Shown here: positions 44,494-53,685 of the stretch, in pieces | How positions within the stretch are numbered: the stretch's first letter is position 1 | How the letters are laid out: every line of letters begins with the position of its first letter | From: Pseudomonas sp. SDI | GTDB lineage: Bacteria > Pseudomonadota > Gammaproteobacteria > Pseudomonadales > Pseudomonadaceae | Length of the DNA: 64,000 nt | Assembly (NCBI RefSeq): GCF_003105155.1 | Contig: NZ_QETK01000003.1 | Location: 1-64,000 of the forward strand | Reading direction: 5' to 3' | Position numbers and translations under genes: made by a program | Notes under the pieces: model-generated | Told to the model about the DNA's origin: nothing | The model's input: the letters and a program-made list of their open reading frames with translations, nothing else | The model's database searches: none

Positions 44494-47124
44494 TCAGCCG
44501 ACGCTGCTCTGGGCCTGGCCGCCTGCCGCCAGCGTCTCGGCCTGCGGCTTGATCGCCGCGAAGAACCACGGCGAGATCAGGGTCACCAGCAGCAAGGTGG
44601 TGATCCCACTGGAGAACAGCGCCAGGGCCACCAGCACGCCGAGGTCGACGATCGGCTTGTAGTCGGAGAAGAACAGCGCCATGAAACCGACCGAGAAGAT
44701 CGTCACGTTGATCAGCGTGGAACGGCCGACGCTCTGCATCGCCTCAAGGATCGCCTCGTCGATGCCCATGCCCTGCTCCTTGAGGAACTTGATCCGCGAC
44801 AGCAGGTGCACGGCATAGTCCACCACCCCGACCACCAGGAAGGTCACCAGCGTGGTGCCGATGTTCAGCTCGATGTCCAGCAGGTACATGAAGCCGTACA
44901 CCGTCACCGAGGTGGTCAGCAGGGTGAGCATGCCGAGCAGGCCGAGGCGCACCGACTTGAGCCAGTACATCATCATCAGCGTCACCACCAGCAGCGCCAG
45001 GGTAAAGCTGAGCACCTGGCCCTGGGTGATCTCCTGCAGCACGCCGGTCCAGATGTAGGCAGTACCGGCATGGGTCACCTGCAGGTGGGCCGGTTTGTTC
45101 TGCTGCACCCAGGCGTCCAGCCGCGCCAGCATGGCCTGGTAGTCGCCGGCGACCGAGGAGGTCATGGTGTAGAGGGTCACGGCCTTGGAGTAGTCGGCGT
45201 TGAGCACGTTGCGCAGGTCGGAGCCGCCGCCGTTCTCGAACAGCATGATGTGCTGCTCGATCAGCGCGTTGCCATCGACCTCGAAGCGCTCCGGCTGCCC
45301 GTTGTCATCCACCCCCAGCACCTGCTCGCGGGCCTGCGGCACCCGCAGGAACTCGGGGTTCATGTCGTTGAGCACCAGGTTCATGCGCTTGATGTAGGTG
45401 GCCAGCGAATAGGTGTAGCTGACGTGCGGCTGCTCGCGCAGGAACTGGTCGAGCCGGTCGAGGAACTGCACCACCTCGGTGTCGAGCATGCCGCGCGGCG
45501 CCTTGCTGTCGAAGGCAATCCAGCCCGGTGCGGTGCCGGCCACCTGGGCGCGGTTGATGAACTCGTCGGAGGTACGCACCGCGCTCTGCGGTTCGAAGTA
45601 GGCGATCCCCGAGTCCTCGATGTCGACCATGAAGGTGAACACGCTCATCATTGCCAGCAGCGGCAGGCTGATCAGCAGCGCCGGCCGGCGCCGACGGATC
45701 AGCCAGGCACAGCAGGCGACCAGCGTGCTGGAGATGACTGAGGTGCGCCCGATCACGCGCCTGTTCGGTGCCTGATCCTTGCCCCAGGCGAAGATCCACG
45801 CCGGAATCAGCAGCAGCGAGATGATCAGCGCCGCGGTCAGGCCGATCGACATGAACAGGCCGAAGTTGCGGATGCTGACGATGTTGTTGGTGGTGGAAAT
45901 GACGAAGGTGGCGATGGTCGTCGCCGTCGTCAGCACCACCGGCACCACCATCAGGCGCATGGTCTGGCGCCCGGCTTCGCGATGGCTCTTGCCGGCATTG
46001 AGCTGCTCGTAATACTCGGCCATCACGTGGATCGCGTCGGAGCAGCAGATGGTGAACAGGAACACCGGCAGCACGCTGGTCAGCAGGTCGAACGGCACCT
46101 TGAACAGGGCCATCAGGCCCACCGTCCAAATGGTGCAGAAGAGGATGTTGAACAGCGGCAGCATCACCCCCAGCGGCTTGCGGAAGCAGGCGATCAGCAA
46201 CAGCGTGACCAGGATGAACACCACCGGGAACAGCACAGCGATGTCGTGATCGATGATTTCCTGCTGTGCCGCGATGAAGATCGGCATGCCGGCAATGAAC
46301 ACCTCGTCGCGCAGTTGCGGGTGCGCGGCCTGGTAGTCGGCGACCAGCTGGCGCACCTGCTGGTAGGCACGCAATTGCGCCTGGGCGTCATCCTGCTTGG
46401 TGCCCAGCTCGGCCACCACCAGCGCCACCTGGCGGTTGGGCGAGACCAGCCCGCCGACCAGCAGCTCGTTGTTCATCACCAGCGCCTCGACCTGTTTCGG
46501 GTCCATGTCGAAAGCGTTGAGGGTCTTGTGAATCCACAACTGGCCGTCGCTGGCCAGGCTGATGTTCTCGGTGTCGGCTATCGAGGCCATTTCCTGGATC
46601 GGGTTGACCCGCTCGGCCAGGTAGCGCAGGAACTGCTGGTCATGGCTTTCCCAGCCATTGGCCTGGGCATGGTCGCGCAGCCGGCGCACATCGGCCTGGT
46701 CGCTCTGGGCAAAACCGTCGGCCAGAATCGCCGCGCTCAGGGCCTGCGCCGTGGCGTCCTGCGGGTGCCGCGCCAGCAGTGCCTCAAGGGTCTTGCGGTC
46801 CTGGTCGTTGGCCAGCATCAGCTTGCGCATCGACTTGGACATGGCGAACACCGCGTTCAGCGTTTCCTCGTTGAACACCCCGTCCGGGTTGTTGAACGCC
46901 ACCATCACCGAATCGTAGGTGCCGGTGAATTCCTTCTGCAGGTCGATGATGGTCTTGCGCGCCGGGTGGCTTTCCTTGAGCAGATACGGGTTGGTATCGG
47001 CCATCAGCGCGCCCAGGGTGTAGGTGAACCAGGCGGTGATCGCCACTAGGGTGAAGACGATCAGCTTGGCGTGGCGCTCTACCAGGTTCAGGTAGCGCTC
47101 CATCAGGTCGGTGTGCGCCTTCAT
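44494..47124 (-). CDS. RND/MMPL-family lipid exporter of the biosynthetic operon
   Basis: This 876-residue inner-membrane protein has two repeats, each a helix, a large periplasmic loop and five helices (helix 1 near residue 22-42; block near 292-450; second block near 700-865). It resembles HpnN/MMPL-type transporters that move hydrophobic lipids between membranes: DIAVLFPVVFILVTLLLIAC, FLFTICCSDAIHVMAEYYEQ and VGVVDYAVHLLSRIKFLKEQ. It is the last gene of the operon, coupled to the LolA-like gene (ATGA). Export of the operon product to the outer membrane is inferred. Confidence 0.9.
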   Translation of the reverse strand: MKAHTDLMERYLNLVERHAKLIVFTLVAITAWFTYTLGALMADTNPYLLKESHPARKTIIDLQKEFTGTYDSVMVAFNNPDGVFNEETLNAVFAMSKSMRKLMLANDQDRKTLEALLARHPQDATAQALSAAILADGFAQSDQADVRRLRDHAQANGWESHDQQFLRYLAERVNPIQEMASIADTENISLASDGQLWIHKTLNAFDMDPKQVEALVMNNELLVGGLVSPNRQVALVVAELGTKQDDAQAQLRAYQQVRQLVADYQAAHPQLRDEVFIAGMPIFIAAQQEIIDHDIAVLFPVVFILVTLLLIACFRKPLGVMLPLFNILFCTIWTVGLMALFKVPFDLLTSVLPVFLFTICCSDAIHVMAEYYEQLNAGKSHREAGRQTMRLMVVPVVLTTATTIATFVISTTNNIVSIRNFGLFMSIGLTAALIISLLLIPAWIFAWGKDQAPNRRVIGRTSVISSTLVACCAWLIRRRRPALLISLPLLAMMSVFTFMVDIEDSGIAYFEPQSAVRTSDEFINRAQVAGTAPGWIAFDSKAPRGMLDTEVVQFLDRLDQFLREQPHVSYTYSLATYIKRMNLVLNDMNPEFLRVPQAREQVLGVDDNGQPERFEVDGNALIEQHIMLFENGGGSDLRNVLNADYSKAVTLYTMTSSVAGDYQAMLARLDAWVQQNKPAHLQVTHAGTAYIWTGVLQEITQGQVLSFTLALLVVTLMMMYWLKSVRLGLLGMLTLLTTSVTVYGFMYLLDIELNIGTTLVTFLVVGVVDYAVHLLSRIKFLKEQGMGIDEAILEAMQSVGRSTLINVTIFSVGFMALFFSDYKPIVDLGVLVALALFSSGITTLLLVTLISPWFFAAIKPQAETLAAGGQAQSSVG

Positions 47125-47954
47125 CGTGCCGTTACCCGGAACTCAGGCGTGTCGCCGCTCTTCAGGCCACGGCGGATGGCGGTCTGGGTGAACAGCTTGT
47201 CGTCCAGCTCGACGTTGTACTGCAACTGGTTGAAGCGCAGTTGCGAGCGCGTGCCGTTGACGAAGTGCTCGACCTGGCTGAGGGTGATGCTGTCGATGCC
47301 GTCGAGGTTCTCCACTTTCTGCGTGCGCAGCTGCTTGATCATCACCCCGCGCGTGTCGAAGTAGTCCTGGCGCATGACCAGCGAATTCTGCTTGTCGATC
47401 CAGACTTTCAGGCGGTTGTAGCCGGTCTTGGCCAGCACCTGCTCGGAGGACGGCTCGCGTTCGAGCACATAGCACGCGCGGCCGTCGATGGTCTCCTCAC
47501 CCAGCAGGGTCTGGCGGTAATCGCTGACGCGGATGTTGTCGAGATCGGCATAGGAGAAATCGCTGCCCATGAAGGCACCGCGCTTGTCGGTGGTGGAGAT
47601 GCGCCGGGTCTGCCGGCTGACCGGCAGGTACATCCACTGGCTGTCTTCAACGCCGCGTTCTTCCTGCGGGTTTTCGATGTGGAAGGCTACGTCGCGCACG
47701 TCGCTCGGTGCGGAGAAGTGCATGGTGAATTTGTCGCCGTCCGGGTAGTCCTTTTGCAGGTAGCTAAACTCGCGCACACGGGTATTGCCCTGCTTGTCGA
47801 CCAGTACCAGCGACACCTGCGACATGAAGCTGCGGCCGTCCTCGCGGTCGCGGGCCTGGCGGATGATGTCGTCGGCGTTGGGCGCCGGGGCAGCCAGCAC
47901 CAGGCTGGAGGTGAACAGCAGGGTGCCCGCGCAGAGGCCGTGGATAAATGACAT
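47121..47954 (-). CDS. LolA-like outer-membrane lipoprotein-sorting family protein
   Basis: This 277-residue periplasmic protein has a signal peptide (GLCAGTLLFTSSLVLAAPAP) and matches the outer-membrane lipoprotein-sorting family: FSYLQKDYPDGDKFTMHFSA, SQWMYLPVSRQTRRISTTDK and MGSDFSYADLDNIRVSDYRQ. The LolA-like fold carries acyl chains through the periplasm. Such proteins pair with MMPL exporters in aryl-polyene clusters. It sits between the DUF1302 and exporter genes. Confidence 0.88.
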   Translation of the reverse strand: MSFIHGLCAGTLLFTSSLVLAAPAPNADDIIRQARDREDGRSFMSQVSLVLVDKQGNTRVREFSYLQKDYPDGDKFTMHFSAPSDVRDVAFHIENPQEERGVEDSQWMYLPVSRQTRRISTTDKRGAFMGSDFSYADLDNIRVSDYRQTLLGEETIDGRACYVLEREPSSEQVLAKTGYNRLKVWIDKQNSLVMRQDYFDTRGVMIKQLRTQKVENLDGIDSITLSQVEHFVNGTRSQLRFNQLQYNVELDDKLFTQTAIRRGLKSGDTPEFRVTAR

Positions 47955-47984
47955 GGTTAAGTCCTTTTGAGTGTCAATGAGCGG

Positions 47985-49268
47985 TCAGAACAGGTAGCCG
48001 GCCGAGAGCCGCACCTGATCGCGTTGGTCGTATTCGCCAAACGGGCGATCCTGGCGGCCGGCGAACACGTCGACCTCCAGCCCGAGCTTCAGCCAGTCCA
48101 CTGGCTTGTAGGTAAAGATGCCCTGCAGCAGCAGGTCGTCGCCGGCCGGCGGCGACATGGCCAGCACCAGGCGGGTTTTCAGCCGGTCCTGGAAGTGGTT
48201 GCCCTCGCCGGACAGGGTGAACAGGTGCTCGCGGCGGTCCTGCAGCATGCCCTGCTGCCAGTCGAGCAACTGCTGCTCCTGCCACTGCACCGAGATCAGC
48301 CAGTTGCGCCACAGGTAATCCACCCCGAGCAGGGCTTTCAGCATCGGGCTCTGGTCGCTGCCATAGGTGCGGTACGGGTTGCTCACCCGCCAGTGGTCGA
48401 AGTAGGCCACCTCGCTGCGGATCACCACGCTGTGCCCGGCGTCGTAGGCCAGGCCACTGCCGAGCATGGTGTAACGTGGGAACTGCCGTTCCAGCGCCAG
48501 CAAGCCGTCGTCGGTCACCCCGCGCACGGCGTACACCGGGTCTTGCTGGCGCGCGTTCAGGGCCACCACACTGAGGTCCAGGCGCCCGACCCGGCCATTG
48601 GCGCTGAGGCCATAGCCGAAGCCGTCGGCGCCGTCGTAGCCGGGCTTGGACACCAGCGCGAACTGGCTCGGGTCCGGGCGAGCGAACAGCGGGGCGTCGA
48701 ACTCGCTACCTTCGGCCGGCAACTGGTTCTTGATGAACTGCGTGGTCCACAGCGCCTCCAGCTCCCATTCGCCCAGCGGCTGGGTGAAGCGCAGCATCGG
48801 TACGGCGATGCGGCTGTCTTCGAGCAGCGCGGTAAGGCCTTCGCGGTAGTCGATCGGGTTGATCTGGTCGAGTACCCGCAACTCGTCGGCACGCCCCCAC
48901 ACCACCTGTTGCCAGCCGGCGGTCAGCTCGCCGTCGCCGACATAGTGGCCCCAGTACAGCTCGCGCCAGTCGGCACTGAAGCGGTAGTCGTCGCGGGCTT
49001 CGCGGCTGTAGGGGCTGTTGCCGTCGTAGCGGAAGTCGTAGCGCACCCGGCCGCGGGCCTTGTAGTAGCCACTGTCCCAGCTGTGTTCCAGGGCCGCCTT
49101 GAAGTACAGCGCCTTCTGCGTGACGCGGTCGTCGCCGTGCAGGCGCACGGCGCTGGCCACGCCGATCTCGGCTTCGGCGTGCTCCGGCATCAGGTTCGCC
49201 TGCGCCGCCGCCCCGCCGCCCAGGCCGAGGGCCAGCAGCAGGCTGTTTGCAGCTCTCCATCTGCGCAT
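47985..49268 (-). CDS. DUF1302-like outer-membrane protein
   Basis: This 427-residue protein has a signal peptide (RAANSLLLALGLGGGAAAQA) and beta-barrel pattern. The stretch QVVWGRADELRVLDQINPID matches the DUF1302 landmark also seen in the protein at 38498, and it ends with an aromatic terminus (AGYLF). It is probably the outer-membrane element of the export path for the operon product. The start at 49268 is 3 bases from the preceding SDR stop. Confidence 0.82.
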   Translation of the reverse strand: MRRWRAANSLLLALGLGGGAAAQANLMPEHAEAEIGVASAVRLHGDDRVTQKALYFKAALEHSWDSGYYKARGRVRYDFRYDGNSPYSREARDDYRFSADWRELYWGHYVGDGELTAGWQQVVWGRADELRVLDQINPIDYREGLTALLEDSRIAVPMLRFTQPLGEWELEALWTTQFIKNQLPAEGSEFDAPLFARPDPSQFALVSKPGYDGADGFGYGLSANGRVGRLDLSVVALNARQQDPVYAVRGVTDDGLLALERQFPRYTMLGSGLAYDAGHSVVIRSEVAYFDHWRVSNPYRTYGSDQSPMLKALLGVDYLWRNWLISVQWQEQQLLDWQQGMLQDRREHLFTLSGEGNHFQDRLKTRLVLAMSPPAGDDLLLQGIFTYKPVDWLKLGLEVDVFAGRQDRPFGEYDQRDQVRLSAGYLF

Positions 49269-49270
49269 GC

Positions 49271-50032
49271 CTACATCCCCAACCCGGCGCCGCCGTCGAT
49301 CAACAGGCTTTGCGCGGTCACCCCACCGGCCTGCGGGCTGGCCAGGTAAAGCACCATGCCCGCCACTTCGTCGGCCTCGATGAAGCGGCGCAACGGCAGT
49401 TTCTTTTTCGCGTTGCGCAAAATGTCGCGCTCGCTGATCCCGGCAATCTGCGCCTGGGTCGCCAGCTCGCTGCGCAGCATCGGCGTGTCGATCCAGGCCG
49501 GCAGAATGGCGTTGACCGTGATCCGCCGTGGTGCCAGGTCCAGCGCCAGTGCCTTGGTCATGCCGATGATGCCGTGCTTGGACGCGCAGTACGCGGTGTT
49601 GCGCACCTTGCCGGCGCGGCCGAGGATCGACGCCATGTTGATGATCCGCCCGCCGTCGGCCATCAGCGGCAGGCACAGCGAGGTGACATGGAAAGTGCCG
49701 TGCAGGTTGACCGCGATCACCCGGTGCCAGTTGTCGAGGTCTTCCGGCTCGTTCTCGGTGCAGATGCCGGCGCTGTTGACCAGCACGTCGACCTCGCCGA
49801 GGCGCGCCGAGAGTTGCTTGAACAGCGCTTGCAGGGCGCCCAGGTCGGCGACGTCACAACCGTGGGTCTCGACCCCGGCCTGCCACGGGTGGTCGGCCAC
49901 CCAGTCGCGCAGCCCGGCCAGGTCCAGGTCGAGCAGGATCAGGTGCTGCCCTGGCGCGTTGAAGGCCTGCGCCACAGCCTGGCCGATGCCCTTGGCGGCG
50001 CCGGTAATCAGTACGGTACGGGTCCGGCTCAT
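49271..50032 (-). CDS. Short-chain dehydrogenase of the biosynthetic operon
   Basis: This 253-residue SDR has the cofactor motif TGAAKGIGQAVAQAFN, NSAG in VLVNSAGIC, the catalytic Ser in INMASILG and the YCASK tetrad. Asp in LLDLDLAG suggests NAD(H) preference. It may oxidise or reduce a hydroxyl in the chain or in the amine product. The start overlaps the FabG-like stop (ATGA). Confidence 0.87.
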   Translation of the reverse strand: MSRTRTVLITGAAKGIGQAVAQAFNAPGQHLILLDLDLAGLRDWVADHPWQAGVETHGCDVADLGALQALFKQLSARLGEVDVLVNSAGICTENEPEDLDNWHRVIAVNLHGTFHVTSLCLPLMADGGRIINMASILGRAGKVRNTAYCASKHGIIGMTKALALDLAPRRITVNAILPAWIDTPMLRSELATQAQIAGISERDILRNAKKKLPLRRFIEADEVAGMVLYLASPQAGGVTAQSLLIDGGAGLGM

Positions 50033-50766
50033 GGCATTTTCATCCCGCCGTTTACCGCCAGGACCTCCCCGGTCAGGTAATGCCCCTGGTCGGCCAGGTA
50101 GAGCACCGCACTGGCGATTTCCTCGGGACGGGCGCAGCGCTTGATCAGCAGCCGCGACTTGATCTCGTCGCCATGCGCGGCCATCAGCGCCGCGCTCATT
50201 TCGGTTTCCACAAAGCCCGGAGCCACCGCGTTCACGCGGATATTGCGTGGCGCCAACTCGACCGCCAGGGCGCGGGTCAGGGCCTCGACCCCGCCCTTGG
50301 CGGCGGCATAGTTACTCTGCCCGCGACCGGGTTTCTGCGCGGCCACCGAGCTGAGGTTGACGATGCAACCACGCCGCGCCGCCATCATCCCCGGGATCAC
50401 CTGCTGACAGCACAGCAGGGTGCCGATCAGGTTGGTCTGGATCACCTCGCTGATGTCTTCCAGGCGCTGCGTCGCTAGCAAGCCGTCGCGGGTCACCCCA
50501 GCGTTGTTGACCAGCAGATCGACCTGGCCGAGCCAGGCCTGGGCCTGCTCGAAGAAGCCTGCCACGCTGTGCAGGTCGCGCACGTCGCAGGCCAGCGCGA
50601 GGCTTTCGCCACCGCTGTCATGGACCTGATCGCACAGCGCTTCGGCCGCCTCGCGGCCCTGTACATAACTGAAGGCGACCCGGTAACCCGCTGCAATCAG
50701 CGCCAGCACCAGCGCCTTGCCAATGCCGCGGCTGCCACCGGTAACGATGGCTGTCTTGTTGTTCAT
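50029..50766 (-). CDS. FabG-like 3-oxoacyl-ACP reductase
   Basis: This 245-residue SDR has TGGSRGIGKALVLAL, NNAG in LLVNNAGVTRDGLL, the catalytic NLSSVAAQKPGRGQSNYAAA with YxxxK, and a C-terminal SDR tail. It would reduce the beta-keto group after each condensation. The start at 50766 is chosen because AAGGG lies 6 bases upstream; an in-frame ATG at 50772 has no room for a ribosome site. Confidence 0.87.
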   Translation of the reverse strand: MNNKTAIVTGGSRGIGKALVLALIAAGYRVAFSYVQGREAAEALCDQVHDSGGESLALACDVRDLHSVAGFFEQAQAWLGQVDLLVNNAGVTRDGLLATQRLEDISEVIQTNLIGTLLCCQQVIPGMMAARRGCIVNLSSVAAQKPGRGQSNYAAAKGGVEALTRALAVELAPRNIRVNAVAPGFVETEMSAALMAAHGDEIKSRLLIKRCARPEEIASAVLYLADQGHYLTGEVLAVNGGMKMP

Positions 50767-50775
50767 GCTCATCCC

Positions 50776-53646
50776 TTACAGCGAGTTGTCGGTTTTGAAT
50801 TGCGCCAGGCCGAAGCCGTGCAGACGGGCCAGGGCGCGGATCTGCTGCACCTGCTCGCGGCTGATGTCGCCGTAGGAATAGTGCTGGCGCATGCCGGCCA
50901 GCCCCATCAGCACCGACTCGGCCATGCAGGCATACAGCTGGCCTTGCTTGAGGTAGGCGCGCACGTTGCTCGCCAGGCCGTCGCCCAATGGCGTCTGGAC
51001 AATCCCGCCGTGCATGTAGAGCACGTCCGGGCGTTGCGCCGGCAGGGCCTGGTCGACGTTCAGCGGCACGGCGATGTCGCAGATCACGCTGCGCTCGGCG
51101 AAGTGCTCGGCGCCGAGGAACGCCTGCGGCGCATTGGCGGCGCAGAGCACGATGCGCGCTTCGCGCAGGGCCAGCAGGTCGTTGCTGACCTGCACCCAGG
51201 CTTCGTTGCCGAGCCGCTGCGCGACCCAGGTAAAGATGCGCTGGCCGAGGTCGGCGCTGCTCGCATGGTTGTCCAGCAGGGCCTGGAAACCATCCAGGCC
51301 GAGCAGCCGCGCAGCCAGCCGGTCGTGCTCGGCGCGGCCCTTGAGAATCGAGCGGGCGGCATCGGCGTAGATCAGGTGCGCGGTTTTCTCCAGACGGCGC
51401 AGCGAGCCTTCGCGGCCGCTGCCGATCAGGATCAGCCGGTCGACCGACTCCGAGAGCAGCGAGGCGTAGGTGGAGGCGATGTTGCCGGCCGCGCCGACCA
51501 CCGCCGCAGTCTGCCCGGCCAGGCTCACGCCCTGCTGCCGGCAGGCCTGCTCGATGGCTTCCAGGCCCATGCCGATGGTCAGGGCATTGCCCGAGGTCAG
51601 CGCCATGTCGGCGATCTTCAGCGCCTGGCAGTTGTTGGTAACGATCGAGGTGTACATGCCCAGGCCGGCCACCTGGTTGCCATCGGCGCGGGCATCCAGC
51701 ACGCGGTTGCCGACTTCCTCGCGGATCGGTTCCAGGTCGCCGCTGGCGATGTAGCCGGCCATGTCGTTGGAGTCCATGCACAACGGGTACAGGGTGAATT
51801 CCACCGCCGTGCCCAGGCGCGACCGGATCAGCACCGGGCCGACCGGGGCCACGCGACGCTCCGGGCGAGTGCGCTGGATGAAGTTGCGCTTCTGCTCGGG
51901 GCTGAGCTGCGCCAGCGACGGGTCGGCATCGCCAATCGCATCGGCGTCGATCAGGTGGTTGATGAACGCCACCCGACCGACCACCGGGGTGTGTGGATCG
52001 GCCAGCAGGCCGCGGTCTTCCACCTCGAAGCAGGTGGCACGCGGCACCGGCCGCTCGATGCTATCGGCACACACTCCGGCGGCCAGCGGCAAGGCATCGC
52101 CGCGTTGCAGCAGGTCGCAGACCTTGGCCAGCGCCAGCAGCAGCGCGTCGATCTCGCCATGACTGATACAGGCCGGCGGCTCCAGGCGCAGCACATTGGA
52201 GTTGCTGCCCGACGGCGCCACGCGCATCCCCTCGAACTGCAACAGGTAGCCGGCAATCAGGTAGCCGAGTGCGTCGTTGTATTGCGCCGAGGCCTGCACC
52301 AACGAACCGCTGGTGGCCCGGTCATGCAGCTCGATGCCAAGCAGCAGGCCGCGCCCGCGCACGTCGGCGATCACCTGCGGGTAGGCGCTTTGCAGCTCGC
52401 GCAGGCCACGGCTGAGGTACTCGCCCTTGTCCTGCACCTCGCGCAGCAGCGCCTGCTCGTCGGCAAACAGCCGTTGCAGGGCGGCGCGGGCGATCTGGCA
52501 GGAGGCGTCGTCCTCGGCGAAGGTCGAGCTGTGGATATAGCTGAAGGCGTCTTCGTAGTGGCTGCCGCGAATCACCGTCGCGGCAATCTTCATCAGGCCG
52601 CCGCCCAGCGCCTTGGACAGGCAGTAGTAATCGCCGAGCAGGTTGAAGTGCATGCAGCCGAGGAAGGTCCCGGTGCGGCCGAAGCCGGACTGCACTTCGT
52701 CGACGATCAGCGGGCATTGCTGCTCGTTGCACAGCCGCCGCAGCGCCCGGTAAAACGCCAGCGAATGCTCGCGAATGCCGCCTTCGCCCTGGATCGGCTC
52801 CAGCAGTGCGGCCGTCAGGGCGCTGAACGGGCGCTGCTGCAACTGCAACTGCTCGCCATCCCAGTGCAGCGCCAGCCAGTATTTCTGGTGACGCTCGGCC
52901 AACTGCGGCAACTGCTCATGCTGCTGCGGGTCGACGAACTCGACCTGCAAGCCGAAGCGGGCGAACGGCTGGCGGTACTGCTTGCCGTAGGTGAGCTGGA
53001 CGGTGTTGACCAGCTTGCCGTGAAAGCTGCCGCGCACGGCAACGAACACCGGTTCCACATGCAACTGGGCCAGGTTGTGCTGGCGCACCGCTTCGACCAC
53101 CTGGCGCACGGTGGCATTGAGCAAGGTTTCCGGCAGCAGGCCGGCCGGCAGGGCCAGGGCGTGCGGGTCCAGTTCGCGGTAGGCACCGGCGTTTTGCAGC
53201 ACCTCGCCCAGGGCGAAGTCGATCTCGTCGAACTGCGCCTGCATGCGTTTCTGGCGGACGAACTCGGCGTGCTTGATGGCAATTTCCACCGCTTCCGCAC
53301 CGCTGTTGGAGAAGGTTGAAACGTAGTGCTCGTGAGTGCCCAGGGCCTGGTTGAACGCCTCGCTCAGTTCACGGGCAAGTTCGCCCGCTGCGCCGCGCAC
53401 CGACAGCTGCGCATTGAACGGCACGCCGCGGTGCAGCAGTTGGCACAGCTGTTCGACGAACTGTGGGTCGTTGTGACCGAACAGCGCCGCGCCGTAGCCG
53501 CCGAGGAAGTCGGTGACGGTCACTTCCTGGCCTTGGGCATCGCGGTAGAACATCTGGCTGCCAACGGCCCGCTCGAACTGGCGATCGAGCCCCAGTGCCT
53601 GCAGCAGTTCGACATATTTCGGGCGAACGAAATCACGGTAATTCAT
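50776..53646 (-). CDS. Aminotransferase / acyl-ACP-reductase fusion enzyme
   Basis: This 956-residue protein joins two enzymes. Residues about 1-515 are a class III PLP aminotransferase: FSNSGAEAVEIAIKHAEF, Asp316 in LIVDEVQSGFGRTG and the PLP lysine K345 in CLSKALGGG. Residues about 545-956 resemble cyanobacterial acyl-ACP reductase (AAR): AGLGMYTSIVTNN, the NAD(P) site VVGAAGNIAS at 716-725, LYMHGGIVQTPLGDG, and LYACMAES with Cys907 aligned to the AAR acylation cysteine. Together they predict acyl-ACP to aldehyde to primary amine. TamH of tambjamine synthesis is a comparable reductase/aminotransferase fusion as recalled. Confidence 0.85.
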   Translation of the reverse strand: MNYRDFVRPKYVELLQALGLDRQFERAVGSQMFYRDAQGQEVTVTDFLGGYGAALFGHNDPQFVEQLCQLLHRGVPFNAQLSVRGAAGELARELSEAFNQALGTHEHYVSTFSNSGAEAVEIAIKHAEFVRQKRMQAQFDEIDFALGEVLQNAGAYRELDPHALALPAGLLPETLLNATVRQVVEAVRQHNLAQLHVEPVFVAVRGSFHGKLVNTVQLTYGKQYRQPFARFGLQVEFVDPQQHEQLPQLAERHQKYWLALHWDGEQLQLQQRPFSALTAALLEPIQGEGGIREHSLAFYRALRRLCNEQQCPLIVDEVQSGFGRTGTFLGCMHFNLLGDYYCLSKALGGGLMKIAATVIRGSHYEDAFSYIHSSTFAEDDASCQIARAALQRLFADEQALLREVQDKGEYLSRGLRELQSAYPQVIADVRGRGLLLGIELHDRATSGSLVQASAQYNDALGYLIAGYLLQFEGMRVAPSGSNSNVLRLEPPACISHGEIDALLLALAKVCDLLQRGDALPLAAGVCADSIERPVPRATCFEVEDRGLLADPHTPVVGRVAFINHLIDADAIGDADPSLAQLSPEQKRNFIQRTRPERRVAPVGPVLIRSRLGTAVEFTLYPLCMDSNDMAGYIASGDLEPIREEVGNRVLDARADGNQVAGLGMYTSIVTNNCQALKIADMALTSGNALTIGMGLEAIEQACRQQGVSLAGQTAAVVGAAGNIASTYASLLSESVDRLILIGSGREGSLRRLEKTAHLIYADAARSILKGRAEHDRLAARLLGLDGFQALLDNHASSADLGQRIFTWVAQRLGNEAWVQVSNDLLALREARIVLCAANAPQAFLGAEHFAERSVICDIAVPLNVDQALPAQRPDVLYMHGGIVQTPLGDGLASNVRAYLKQGQLYACMAESVLMGLAGMRQHYSYGDISREQVQQIRALARLHGFGLAQFKTDNSL

Positions 53647-53685
53647 CTGGCAACAATCCTTTGAATGAGAAACGTGGGGCAGCCG

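Noticed and set aside
50569..53319. 916-codon open frame on the plus strand
   Set aside because: Antisense to the aminotransferase/reductase fusion, whose catalytic residues are clear.
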